In this document: piece after piece, positions 47,997 through 55,369 of the stretch | Layout of the letters: each line of letters starts with the position of its first letter | Position numbering within the stretch: position 1 is the stretch's first letter | Assembly (NCBI RefSeq): GCF_900094805.1 | Contig: NZ_FMAT01000002.1 | Location: 372,001 to 436,000 of the forward strand | Direction: 5' to 3' | Length of the DNA stretch: 64,000 nucleotides | Source of the DNA: Arthrobacter sp. NIO-1057 | GTDB taxonomy: Bacteria; Actinomycetota; Actinomycetes; Actinomycetales; Micrococcaceae | Program-made: the position numbers and the translations under genes | The notes under the pieces: model-generated | The model's input: only the letters and a program-made list of their open reading frames with translations | Told to the model about the DNA's origin: nothing | Databases searched by the model: none

Positions 47997-48005
47997 CCTA
48001 ACTTG

Positions 48006-48018
48006 TTAGACAGGCTAA
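48006..48018. promoter_or_regulatory. Putative MarR-type operator, copy 1
   Basis: TTAGACAGGCTAA, an interrupted palindrome TTAG-N5-CTAA. The identical 13-mer in the opposite orientation lies upstream of the MarR gene at 48904-48916. Here it sits between a plausible AT-rich -10 region and the ribosome binding site of the small gene at 47688-47996, a repressing position. A further TTAG half site overlaps the ribosome binding site. Confidence 0.55.
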
Positions 48019-48234
48019 ATAATTTTCATCCTCCCACCCTACGGCCCTGGGTTACCCGTGGCAGTAACCATAAGCTTTTCCCCAGAAACCCGGAAATGGG
48101 CTCTTTCGCACATCTGGCGCTGACCCGATAAAAGTAAGAGACGACCAGCCAGGACCGCCCCGCGGCAAGGCTGGCAGTCAAGCCGTCAGCCAGGTCACGC
48201 GCCGTGGGCGAATCACATGCCCTGCGCCTTGCAC

Positions 48235-48783
48235 CTACCTCGAAGGCAGGGCACTCTCCCTCACCGCGCCCTTCCCCGCGGATGGCTGTCTTGGCTCGTC
48301 ATCGATCTCGACACTGCGGATCATAGCCTCCAGGAACTTGGCTACCGCAACCCGCTCATCCTCGGAGAGCGTGCCCACGGCATCCATCATCTGCTCATGC
48401 ATCCGATGCAGCGTTCCACGAACCTCCGTATCGCTGTAATCCGTGGGCACAATTCCCACAGACCGCCGATCCGCAGGATGCACGACACGCTCGGCATACC
48501 CATCGCGGCATAACCGGTCGATCAATACCGACACCGAAGCATTGGAGATCCCCAGCTCCTCAGCAAAATCCCGCTGGCGGGGAGTCACCCCTTCGCGGTG
48601 CGCGGCGAGCAGGAATCGCAGCGCGGACATATCGGTCTCGTTCATCCCCATCGAACCGCGGGTCGCAGCTCGCATCCTGCGCTCGGCCTCACGGTACCTG
48701 CGCATCAGATTCAGCAAATCCACTGCTTCGGGCACCGAATCGCCCTCGCTATACCAATACCCACTGGCTTGATAGCTGCTCAT
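48235..48783 (-). CDS. MarR-family transcriptional regulator
   Basis: 182 residues. A winged helix-turn-helix is clear: NETDMSALRFLLAAHREGVTPRQRDFAEELGISNASVSVLIDRLCRDGYAERVVHPADRRSVGI, including the wing motif D-R-R-S. N-terminal and C-terminal helices provide the dimer interface. The ATG at 48783 has AAGGAG eight bases upstream; the 14 codons before it are not needed. It lacks an obvious reactive Cys in the core. The promoter region carries a palindrome that also lies upstream of the small gene to the left, so it probably represses itself and its neighbours. The ligand is unknown. Confidence 0.88.
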   Translation of the reverse strand: MSSYQASGYWYSEGDSVPEAVDLLNLMRRYREAERRMRAATRGSMGMNETDMSALRFLLAAHREGVTPRQRDFAEELGISNASVSVLIDRLCRDGYAERVVHPADRRSVGIVPTDYSDTEVRGTLHRMHEQMMDAVGTLSEDERVAVAKFLEAMIRSVEIDDEPRQPSAGKGAVRESALPSR

Positions 48784-48895
48784 GAGAAGAACTCCTTCCG
48801 CCGGATACGAACGCCATGCCCGCAACCCCCGGGGCTTCCAATGCCCTTTTCCTCGAGGTCCAGCTTGCCCAATACCGAAAAATTCATATAACCTA

Positions 48896-48916
48896 GCTAA
48901 TAGTTAGCCTGTCTAA
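48896..48916. promoter_or_regulatory. Putative MarR-type operator, copy 2, in a divergent promoter
   Basis: TTAGCCTGTCTAA (48904-48916), exact complement of the 13-mer at 48006-48018. It is preceded by GCTAA-TAG-TTAGC, which makes an overlapping second palindrome (48896-48908). It lies between the MarR gene (minus, start 48783) and the Gls24-like gene (plus, start 48959), so one regulator could control both. An AT-rich TAAATATATT stretch follows directly. Confidence 0.6.
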
Positions 48917-48958
48917 ATATATTCTACTACGAAACAGCTATCAGTACCGGAGTGAAAG

Positions 48959-49438
48959 ATGAAAAAATCCTTAGCAGTTCCCGTAGAAATCTCCCCGCAG
49001 CAAGGCAGCGCGTGGAGCACGCGAATCCAGAAGATCGCCGCCTTCGCCTCTGAACAGTGCCAGAGCCGGGATACCGTGCATTCAGCAGTATGCACCATTA
49101 CCGGCTCCCCGGAGCAGCTGGTCATCAACTTGGCATGCACGGCAAAAAGCGAAGACCAGGTGCCCGAGTTGATGCAATACGTCAACGACACCCTCCTGCC
49201 GCAGATGGAAAGCGCGCTCGGTGTCCGATTCGAGGTGAAGAATCTGCAGTTCGCCGTCGCGGGCAAGGAGAGCCTTCTCGCAGCACCAGAGCACGCACCC
49301 GAGGCCGAACTCCCCGCGCATTGGCTCGACCAGCCTTTCGCCGCACCGAAGCAGACCCCCACCCCCGGGTCAGGGCTCGAACCTGCCAGGTCGGGAAGTC
49401 AATCAGATGCAGCCCCTGCAGATTTGAGCATGGCCTAG
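48959..49438 (+). CDS. Possible Asp23/Gls24-like envelope stress protein
   Basis: 159 residues. The first 110 show an alternating helix/strand layout: TRIQKIAAFASEQCQSRDTV, LVINLACTAKSEDQVPELMQYVNDTLLPQMESALGVRFEVKNLQFAV. This follows the Asp23/Gls24 pattern (conserved strand, helix, then G-V-x-V-x-x-V-x-V). The similarity is only at pattern level, so the call is tentative. The last 45 residues are Pro/Ala-rich. It is divergent from the MarR gene with a shared operator between them. GGAG lies before the ATG. Confidence 0.5.
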   Translation: MKKSLAVPVEISPQQGSAWSTRIQKIAAFASEQCQSRDTVHSAVCTITGSPEQLVINLACTAKSEDQVPELMQYVNDTLLPQMESALGVRFEVKNLQFAVAGKESLLAAPEHAPEAELPAHWLDQPFAAPKQTPTPGSGLEPARSGSQSDAAPADLSMA

Positions 49439-49548
49439 AACCTGCAGCACCCGCCGCCCGCCAAGAGTGGCAGCAGCAAAACGAAAGGACCTTTCCAAAG
49501 CGCATCCCGCTGCAGAACCTTACGTCAATATCGCTATTTTCATGAGCA

Positions 49549-50055
49549 GTGCAAGAAAGGGAAGTATCTAAAATGCCAGGTCGAATCGTACGAACCCGAA
49601 CCGCAGTCAGAGTCGCTGATTTTCTCGCCACCCGTGAAGGCAAAGCCCACCTGTCCAACTACGGCTGGGCGCAGGGAATGCCGATCGTCATGACCCAGCC
49701 GACCGAAACACTCAACGATGCCATGGGAATGGCATCGATCCATGGCCGCGCAGTGCTGTTGGCCATGCTCGATCCGCAGACCGAGGAACTGCACATGATG
49801 CATGTCACCGTCCCCCAAGCAGCATTGAAAGTGACCAAGGCCTGCGCTGATCGACTCACCATGGGAGAGTTCTTCGAACGCCTGTCGACCGATCTCATTG
49901 CTGAGTTCCGCGTGAAATTCTGGAAGAACACCGCCGTCGCTCTTAAGATCCCGGCCTGCCCCGCGATGCAGTCGCGAACCACCTCAGCGACTCGATACCC
50001 AATGCCAGCACACCAGCCTGAAGCCGAGCGCGTCGCGGCGGGCACTAGTAGGTAA
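49549..50055 (+). CDS. Hypothetical protein, paralogue A
   Basis: 168 residues of unknown function. The sequence has a short basic N-terminus, then KAHLSNYGWAQGMPIVMTQPTETLNDAMGMASIHGRAVLLAMLDPQ, a mixed strand region, and a tail rich in Ala and Pro. A second copy at 50927-51418 shares HLxxYG, MPIV, QPxExLxDxMGxxSIHGR and FRVxxWxxxAxxxxIP. The likely start is the ATG at 49573 (MPGRIVRTRT), because GAAAGGGAAG lies before it. No transmembrane segment or signal peptide. It may be controlled with the upstream gene, 110 bp away. Confidence 0.65.
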   Translation: MQEREVSKMPGRIVRTRTAVRVADFLATREGKAHLSNYGWAQGMPIVMTQPTETLNDAMGMASIHGRAVLLAMLDPQTEELHMMHVTVPQAALKVTKACADRLTMGEFFERLSTDLIAEFRVKFWKNTAVALKIPACPAMQSRTTSATRYPMPAHQPEAERVAAGTSR

Positions 50056-50066
50056 ACACCTTAGCT

Positions 50067-50135
50067 CCGGTTCTGGCTCATTCCCCTGGCCAGCCAGCTA
50101 ATACCCCCGTGGAACGGCTGGCGAGCCAGAACCGG
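50067..50135. repeat. Large two-part inverted repeat downstream of paralogue A
   Basis: An outer 13-bp perfect stem (CCGGTTCTGGCTC and GAGCCAGAACCGG) with an inner 7-bp stem (GCCAGCC and GGCTGGC). It begins 11 bp after the stop of the gene at 49549-50055. It is GC-rich with no U-tract: it could be a terminator or a mobile-element end. Confidence 0.5.
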
Positions 50136-50926
50136 GCCCCGTCTGGGGCTAGTTGTTGGCCTCGGTCCTCTATCCAGGTTTGCGGATACCAGGACCCGTC
50201 ACAACTCAGCGGCCAGAAACAGGTCCCGAAACCGTGTCGGCATCACCCATGAAGCTCGGACGCTCCCCCTTCGTAGCCTTCGAACCGGACTCTTGTGCCT
50301 GCCATCCCACTCTCAATGACGTCTTCTCGTGAAAGGCGTTAAGAAATGCTCACCATCAGCGCGGAAAGCTGCCTGGGACGCAGCATCCGCGTCAATCAAC
50401 AGCCGACCTTCATCGCAACGTCGGCAGTTGGGCATTTCAGGATGAATTGGAGGAGCTCAGCGAAAAATTTATCCCCTACCGAGTCGTGCTCGATAATGAC
50501 CGCCATGACGAGATCTACTGCTTCTTCGAGGGGCTCCAGGATTGCTTTCGATACCTTTCAGCACAGGAGCACCACCCGCCCGAACTGCACAGCACGCGCC
50601 AACTACTCGACAATGTTGACGCAGCCAGGCTGAACTCCGCGAACGTGACCGATAGAAACTATCAACACGAGCCTTGCTCGATTCTTCCCCGCGAAGGAAT
50701 TTCAGAACAAGCCGATCATTCTTTGGGCTATCACCCGCGAACTAGCTCTTCATTTACAGCAACACTCAACTGTCGGGTATCCATACGGGGGAATTGCGCG
50801 TACCGTCGAAAGAACACTCCGCCATAGTACCCGTGGCAAACCCGGCACCTGCACCATCCACGACAAGGCATCGCGGCAGGGCTCTAACTGGAAATACCGC
50901 AAGAGCCGCAAGAGCGGAGGCCCGCC
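50136..50926 (+). other. Long intergenic stretch with one doubtful reading frame
   Basis: No convincing gene. The plus frame from a TTG at 50447 to 50827 encodes EELSEKFIPYRVVLDNDRHDEIYCFF and a helical segment DCFRYLSAQEHHPPEL that loosely resembles the small-protein family seen at 47688 and 54623. Its N-terminus lies in another frame from an ATG at 50346 preceded by AAAGGCG. It could be a frameshifted relic. The rest has no recognisable content. Confidence 0.3.
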
Positions 50927-51418
50927 ATGTCCATCCACAGCCTAAGATCGCACACAGCTGAACACGTCAAGCATATCCTTGGCTCCCGCCAAGCCCGCAT
51001 CCATCTGGCCTCCTATGGCTGAAGGGAAGGGATGCCCATCGTCCTGGCACAACCCCACGAACGACTCGATGATGTCATGGGACTGGTCTCCATCCACGGA
51101 CGATCCGCAGTGGTCGCGATCTACGATGAACCCGACGACCACCTGAGCTTCTGGTTCGTCTCTCTGCCAAACCCGGCATTGGAAAACGTACTGGCCGAAC
51201 CACAAGGCCAGACAGTGGGGGAATTCAGCGCCCATGGCACACCTGACGGGGCGAGAACGTTCCGTGTCAGGTACTGGGCACACAGTGCCATCACTTTTGA
51301 AATCCCCTGTTACGTGCGCAGCGACCTAGAACATCGAACCTCGTGCAACACGCACCCCGATGCATTAGGCAAACCGCTACCTGAAGATTCCCTGGATGAT
51401 CCAGAACTTGCAGACTGA
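50927..51418 (+). pseudogene. Hypothetical protein, paralogue B, interrupted by a UGA codon
   Basis: Starting at ATG 50927 with GGAGG upstream, the frame reads MSIHSLRSHT to HLASYG, then TGA at 51020-51022, and continues in frame as REGMPIVLAQPHERLDDVMGLVSIHGRS to the stop at 51418. Paralogue A has Trp (TGG) at the TGA position, so this is a one-base nonsense change. A second ATG at 51032 has an SD-like AAGGGAAGGG immediately before it, so the larger 128-residue part could be expressed by reinitiation. Either a young pseudogene or a split gene. Confidence 0.65.
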
Positions 51419-51668
51419 CCTGCGGTGCGAAGAGTTAAGCTGGTCTTGTGTATAACTGAAAAATCAGCCTATTCGCACTGAAGCATCCCACGGACATCGC
51501 GGGATGCTTCAGTGTCTAATGCTGACAGCCAGCTCACCCAACGCAAGTCCACTGCCCAAAGATGTATAGAATCCATCTGAAACACTTCGCTGCTAGCAAC
51601 ACCGCCACGAGCACATGCCGAGCTGGTCAAGTTTCTGAGACACGATCTTTGATCTTTTCTAAATATTC

Positions 51669-52590
51669 TCAAGCCGCAAGGGCCAGAGAATTCCTTTCCC
51701 AATACGAGTCCAGAGCTGCTTGGGGGCTAAGCCCTCCATTAGCTGCATGCGGGCGCCTCCGGTTGTATCAAACCTCGATGAACTCCATCACCGCGGTCCG
51801 CGCTGCCACCCTGCTGGTAAATGCCCGGTGATGGTACATTTCGTTCTTGATCGTCGAGAACGTCGACTCGACCACGGAATTATCCCAGCACACCCTGGTG
51901 CGCCCCATCGACTGCCGCACGCCGTGGAAAGCGCACCACCCCTGGAACGCGTCCGAGGTGTACTGCGTTCCCCTGCCCGAGTGGAACACGCTGCCAGGCT
52001 GGACAAAACCCCGCGACACAGCCAGTTCCATCGCGTCAATGACCAGCTGAGTTTGCATTTTCTCGCCCATTGACCAGCCCACGATCTGACGCGAAGACAA
52101 ATCGATGACCGTCGCCAAGTACAGCCAGCCCTCTCCGGTGCGCAGGTAGGTGATATCGCCAACCAGCTTCGCCCCAGGCCGGCAAGAGCGGAAGTCCCGC
52201 CGTCCGAGCTTGTCGACCATATGGTTCTTGATATGCGCCGTTCGCGCTTGGTGGTCACGCACCGTCGTGGTCTTGAACGCACTGATCCGCTTGGCCTGGA
52301 TTCCCAGGTCTTTCACAATCGAGAGGACCGCGGACTTCGGGATCTCTTCCTCATGGTTGTTGCGGAGCAGGTCCACCAGGTGGCCGGCCCAGCAACCTGG
52401 TTGGATGCCTCGAACTCGGTGTGGACCAGTTCGGTGCGGCGCATGCGCAGTGCTTGGGCTGCGCTCAGCTCCTCGCCGGGGTTCACCCACCGGTAGTACG
52501 AGGCGCGGGAAACGCTGAGTTTCTGGCACATCCACTTCACCGGGTACCGGCCGGTATGGGCTTTGATGAAGGGGTCTGCCGGCAGCATCA
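51669..52590 (-). pseudogene. IS3-family transposase OrfB, inactivated
   Basis: The N-terminal part (minus frame from about 52590) reads GRYPVKWMCQKLSVSRASYYRW. After a frameshift near 52385 the protein continues in another frame with KSAVLSIVKDLGIQAKRISAFK and the DDE core. The first Asp is in GDITYLRTGEGWLYLATVID. The second catalytic region reads FHSGRGTQYTS instead of HSDRGxQYTS, so the catalytic Asp is Gly. The Glu is in WDNSVVESTFSTIKNE. A TGA then interrupts IEV-YNRRRPHAANGG, with the true end at 51669. No OrfA is found. A possible terminal repeat begins at 51624. Dead by several changes. Confidence 0.8.
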
Positions 52591-52600
52591 TCGCGCCATA

Positions 52601-52700
52601 ATGGCAAAGCAAAGTTCACCGAATCCAAGAGCTCATAGACCAAGTCAGCGACGCACTCTACGACTCCCGCCTACTGGAGAACGACCATCAGAGGCCCTGT
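52601..52700 (+). pseudogene. 3' fragment of a small-protein family gene, next to the IS3 remnant
   Basis: From 52604 the plus frame reads WQSKVHRIQELIDQVSDALYDSR, matching WQSKVHAIQEMIDQVNDSLYGSQ at the end of the gene at 54623-54862 (17 of 23 identical by eye). The N-terminal half is missing and the sequence upstream belongs to the IS3 remnant, so an insertion or deletion destroyed it. The frame then runs on without a stop through antisense DNA. Confidence 0.7.
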
Positions 52701-52737
52701 AATTCACCGGCAAACCTTCAACCACCTGTCACGCCCG

Positions 52738-53187
52738 CTATCCTGCTAGCAAATCCAAATAGATCCGCTCATGGGCTTCCGCTAGTGCCATACGTTGGCG
52801 CTTACGCTCCTCGGCATCCATCCCCGGCACCCTGGATAAAGCCAATTGATGCTTCACTGCTTCCTCCAGTGAGTCCTCATCAACACGGTCGTAATCCCAT
52901 CGGTACGGTGCCACCGACGCATGCTGCCCCACATACTGACCACAATCAGGAGCGACGATGGCAGCTCCAGTATCCAAAGCCGCTTCGAGCCACCCGGAAT
53001 GCATGCCGAATCGATAGGGAAGGACATTCACATCCAGCGAACCCAAGTATTCGAAGAGCTCCTGTTCGGAGAAGAACTCATGCGCCTCAAGATTCCACTT
53101 TCCTTGCTTTTCTCCCTCTAGGAGCTGCCCTGCGAGATCCGACGTGTACTCGCGGTTGGATGGATCACGCACACGGAACACTAGCAC
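52738..53187 (-). pseudogene. Glycosyltransferase (GT-B) C-terminal fragment
   Basis: 149 residues reading FFSEQELFEYLGSLDVNVLPYRFGMHSGWLEAALDTGAAIVAPDCGQYVGQH, the donor-sugar-binding part of a GT-B glycosyltransferase (the E-x-L-x-x-G-x-P-V-x-A pattern). The N-terminal acceptor-binding domain is absent. The ORF opens with a start-like codon at 53187 inside what should be the fold, and the upstream sequence has no family resemblance. Truncated, probably non-functional. Confidence 0.55.
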
Positions 53188-53356
53188 TCTCCACTATTTG
53201 CTCCATAGAGAATGTTCAGGAGAGAACAGTCCGCCAAACAGCAAGGGCCACTGCCAAGTGCTCGAGCAGAACGCGCCTTTTCCTGCTCCGCGGCGACTAG
53301 GCAAGAATTCGTCGGCACCCTGCCGAGAAGCATAGACCCTCAACGGTCTTGATGAT

Positions 53357-53668
53357 TCAATCCGCGCCTTGCCGATGAGACTGCTTTGCAAGTGCCTTAC
53401 GCAACCTTTCATTTTCAGATTCCAGCTCCAAGATGATGCCAATGCCCGCCAAATTCACGCCTCGATCAATCAACTCTGAGATTTGCTGCAACCGAGCTAA
53501 ATCCTTGGCTTGATACCTGCGCGTTCCACCGCTGGTACGTAACGGGGTGATCAAACCACGCAACTCATACAACCGCACTGTTTGCACACTCACTCCCACA
53601 CTCTGGGCAGCTGTAGCGATCGAATGCGATCCAGCAACAGGAACGGATCGCGGCGAATTTTTTGTCAT
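53357..53668 (-). CDS. MerR-family regulator (HspR-like)
   Basis: 103 residues. The winged helix is SIATAAQSVGVSVQTVRLYELRGLITPLRTSGGTRRYQAKDLARLQQISELIDRG, followed by a coiled-coil dimer helix (LELESENERLRKALAKQ). HspR proteins of actinobacteria repress heat-shock genes; the short length and the divergent Hsp20 gene fit this. The N-terminus before the domain is 20 residues. The promoter region is shared with hsp20. Confidence 0.8.
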   Translation of the reverse strand: MTKNSPRSVPVAGSHSIATAAQSVGVSVQTVRLYELRGLITPLRTSGGTRRYQAKDLARLQQISELIDRGVNLAGIGIILELESENERLRKALAKQSHRQGAD

Positions 53669-53686
53669 TTTTTACTCTCAATAGGC

Positions 53687-53716
53687 TTGCATGAACTCAG
53701 AATCCCATGCTATAAA
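53687..53716 (+). promoter_or_regulatory. Sigma-70-like promoter of hsp20
   Basis: TTGCAT (53687-53692) and TATAAA (53711-53716) with an 18-bp spacer, reading toward the Hsp20 gene. The predicted start is near 53723, just before a palindrome. Assignment by consensus only. Confidence 0.5.
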
Positions 53717-53724
53717 ATCTACAT

Positions 53725-53744
53725 CGTTAGACATAGATCTAACG
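53725..53744. promoter_or_regulatory. Putative operator between the HspR-like and hsp20 genes
   Basis: CGTTAGA-N6-TCTAACG, a 20-bp palindrome just downstream of the predicted hsp20 transcription start, a position where binding would block transcription. Its half site TTAGA resembles the TTAG of the MarR-associated operators 5 kb away, so the regulator is not certain. It does not match the HAIR consensus (CTTGAGT-N7-ACTCAAG) of classical HspR. Confidence 0.5.
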
Positions 53745-53796
53745 GAAAGTGAATTGCAGCATCGTAGAGAGTCACACCAGAAAGGAATGAGTTCAG

Positions 53797-54231
53797 ATGA
53801 TGCAGACCGAGGTACTTCGCGATTTCGACCGCTTGGTACAGCGAGCTTTCAACACCCAGCTCAGCTCCGAACCAGTCCACCCAATGCCAATGGAGGCTTG
53901 GAAAGACGACACCGGATTTCACGCTGAGTTCGACCTGCCAGGGGTCGACGCCGAGCAGATCGACATGGCAGTGGAAAAGAACATCCTGACCATCCGCGCT
54001 GAACGCGCCAAACCAGCAGACCGCCAGCACATCGCCGGCTCGGAACGACTCTGGGGCCATTTCACCCGGGAACTTATCCTTGGGGATCATTTGGACACTG
54101 AAAGTATCCAGGCCACCTATGTGGATGGCGTGCTACGTGTCGACATCGCCGTCGCCGAGAGTGCCAAACCCCGCCGGATTCAGGTCGCGGTCGGCCAAGG
54201 CAAGAAGAACCCCAAGGAAATCACCAGTTAA
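53797..54231 (+). CDS. Hsp20/alpha-crystallin family small heat-shock protein
   Basis: 144 residues. The alpha-crystallin domain runs from about residue 35: GFHAEFDLPGVDAEQIDMAVEKNILTIRAERA, then the conserved late segment ATYVDGVLRVDIAVAESAKPRRI (the A-x-x-x-n-G-v-L motif). It is an ATP-independent holdase that keeps unfolded proteins soluble. A good ribosome binding site (AAAGGA) precedes the first of two ATGs. Divergent from the MerR/HspR-like gene, with a palindrome in the gap. Confidence 0.9.
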   Translation: MMQTEVLRDFDRLVQRAFNTQLSSEPVHPMPMEAWKDDTGFHAEFDLPGVDAEQIDMAVEKNILTIRAERAKPADRQHIAGSERLWGHFTRELILGDHLDTESIQATYVDGVLRVDIAVAESAKPRRIQVAVGQGKKNPKEITS

Positions 54232-54274
54232 CCCAAGAAAGGCCCCTTGGAGGCCTGTGCGGAGATGATGTGTC

Positions 54275-54535
54275 ATGTCTGCCCACATTGGTTCGGAACT
54301 TGATCCGCTGGTCACTGATGACGAGTTGCTTCTGGCCATATACGAGCTCGAGCTATCCACAGCTTCCCGTCAGCATCAGCCGCCTCGATCGCACCTTTGC
54401 ACCTCGATCGAGGATGTTCCGCGGCCCAGTCAGCGGTGCCCGGAAGGAACCAATGAAGTACGAACAATTCAACGTTCGGTGCCTCGGGCGGGTCCCGTCC
54501 GGGTGTATTCACGCTCGCCACCGAACACGAGATGA
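54275..54535 (+). CDS. Uncertain small ORF
   Basis: 86 codons beginning MSAHIGSELDPLVTDDELLLAIYELEL, an acidic amphipathic helix, but turning into low-complexity Ser/Arg/Pro sequence that looks non-coding after about residue 40. GCGGAG lies 11 bases before the ATG. It follows hsp20 by 43 bp. It may be a frameshifted relic with only the first part real; no function can be assigned. Confidence 0.3.
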   Translation: MSAHIGSELDPLVTDDELLLAIYELELSTASRQHQPPRSHLCTSIEDVPRPSQRCPEGTNEVRTIQRSVPRAGPVRVYSRSPPNTR

Positions 54536-54622
54536 CTCCCGGGGAAACTTTTAAGGAGTGGTTGATTCGGGGGTGCGTCCGGAACGCACCGGACGCACCC
54601 TGGCAACGAAAGGATCAGCACC

Positions 54623-54862
54623 ATGCGTGAATCATTGCTCAACGTCCACCTCAACGACGAGCAAATCGAAGTTCTCAATGCTGCGCTGTGCGCCTACCGA
54701 GACCATTTCAGCGAGCTTCTTGAGTTGAACGAAGAAGCAGAGGGACCGCAAGCTCGCGAGAACAACAAGTACTGGCAGAGCAAAGTCCACGCGATTCAAG
54801 AAATGATCGATCAAGTCAACGACTCACTGTATGGTTCCCAACCCCGGGAGGGGCCTCAATAA
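54623..54862 (+). CDS. Small helical protein, second member of the repeated family
   Basis: 79 residues: LLNVHLNDEQIEVLNAALCAYRDHFSELLELNEEA, then an ENNKYWQSKVHAIQEMIDQVNDSL helix and a short polar tail. No transmembrane or signal features. The same pattern occurs at 47688-47996, and the last third is nearly repeated as a fragment at 52601. GAAAGGATC precedes the ATG. Function unknown; its repeated occurrence near stress genes is the main clue. Confidence 0.7.
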   Translation: MRESLLNVHLNDEQIEVLNAALCAYRDHFSELLELNEEAEGPQARENNKYWQSKVHAIQEMIDQVNDSLYGSQPREGPQ

Positions 54863-54997
54863 CACCCAGACATTCCGCCACCGCACACTATTCACCTATC
54901 TGCCTGTTGATCGTCGACCTTCGAGTGTTGGAATAGGCGTTTCGAGGCTAGGTACCGTGTTTAGGAGACTGATCGAATATAGGTCATCGAGCCGGCG

Positions 54998-55309
54998 GCC
55001 CGCTGCAGCGCGTGCTCCGCGATGTCGGGGAGCGGTTGGGCGAGACTGAGTGGATTAATCCGCGTTTCCCAGCTCGCGGAGCGTTTCGAGGGTACGTTCG
55101 GTGCCGGCTATCCGATGTGCCCAGATCACGAGCCTGCTATCGGCCCTCATGTATCTCAGTCATGCTTCCCATCGCGACCGGCTGGCGATGTGGCTCGATT
55201 CCCCGCGCTCGGTAAGCACCTTTTCCGCGCCAGCGGCACGCATCTCGGCTTCCTGCGGCGTTGGGGTCCCCTGGTGCCGGCTTACTCGCGCGTATCCGAT
55301 AATTGCCAT
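54998..55309 (-). pseudogene. Degraded serine recombinase, N-terminal half
   Basis: From about 55309 the minus strand encodes AIIGYARVSRHQGTPTPQEAEMRAAGAEKVLTERG, the resolvase start with the catalytic Ser in ARVS. It continues as SRSRWEA, a stop, then LRYMRADSRLVIWAHRIAGTERTLETLRELGN before further frameshifts. The pattern RIAGTERTLE is the same as in the remnant at 33411-33830 (RLAGTERTAI), so both belong to one subfamily. The C-terminal half is missing here. Confidence 0.65.
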
Positions 55310-55369
55310 AGCAACAACGGGACCTTGAGCCCTTCGACCTATTTTGGTTTTAAACGGCGTTTCTGACAT

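Noticed and set aside
50927-51418. UGA as selenocysteine or a recoded Trp codon in paralogue B
   Set aside because: No stem-loop of the bacterial SECIS type was recognised after the UGA, and the paralogue has Trp, not Cys. The rest of the window uses UGA as stop. A nonsense change is simpler.
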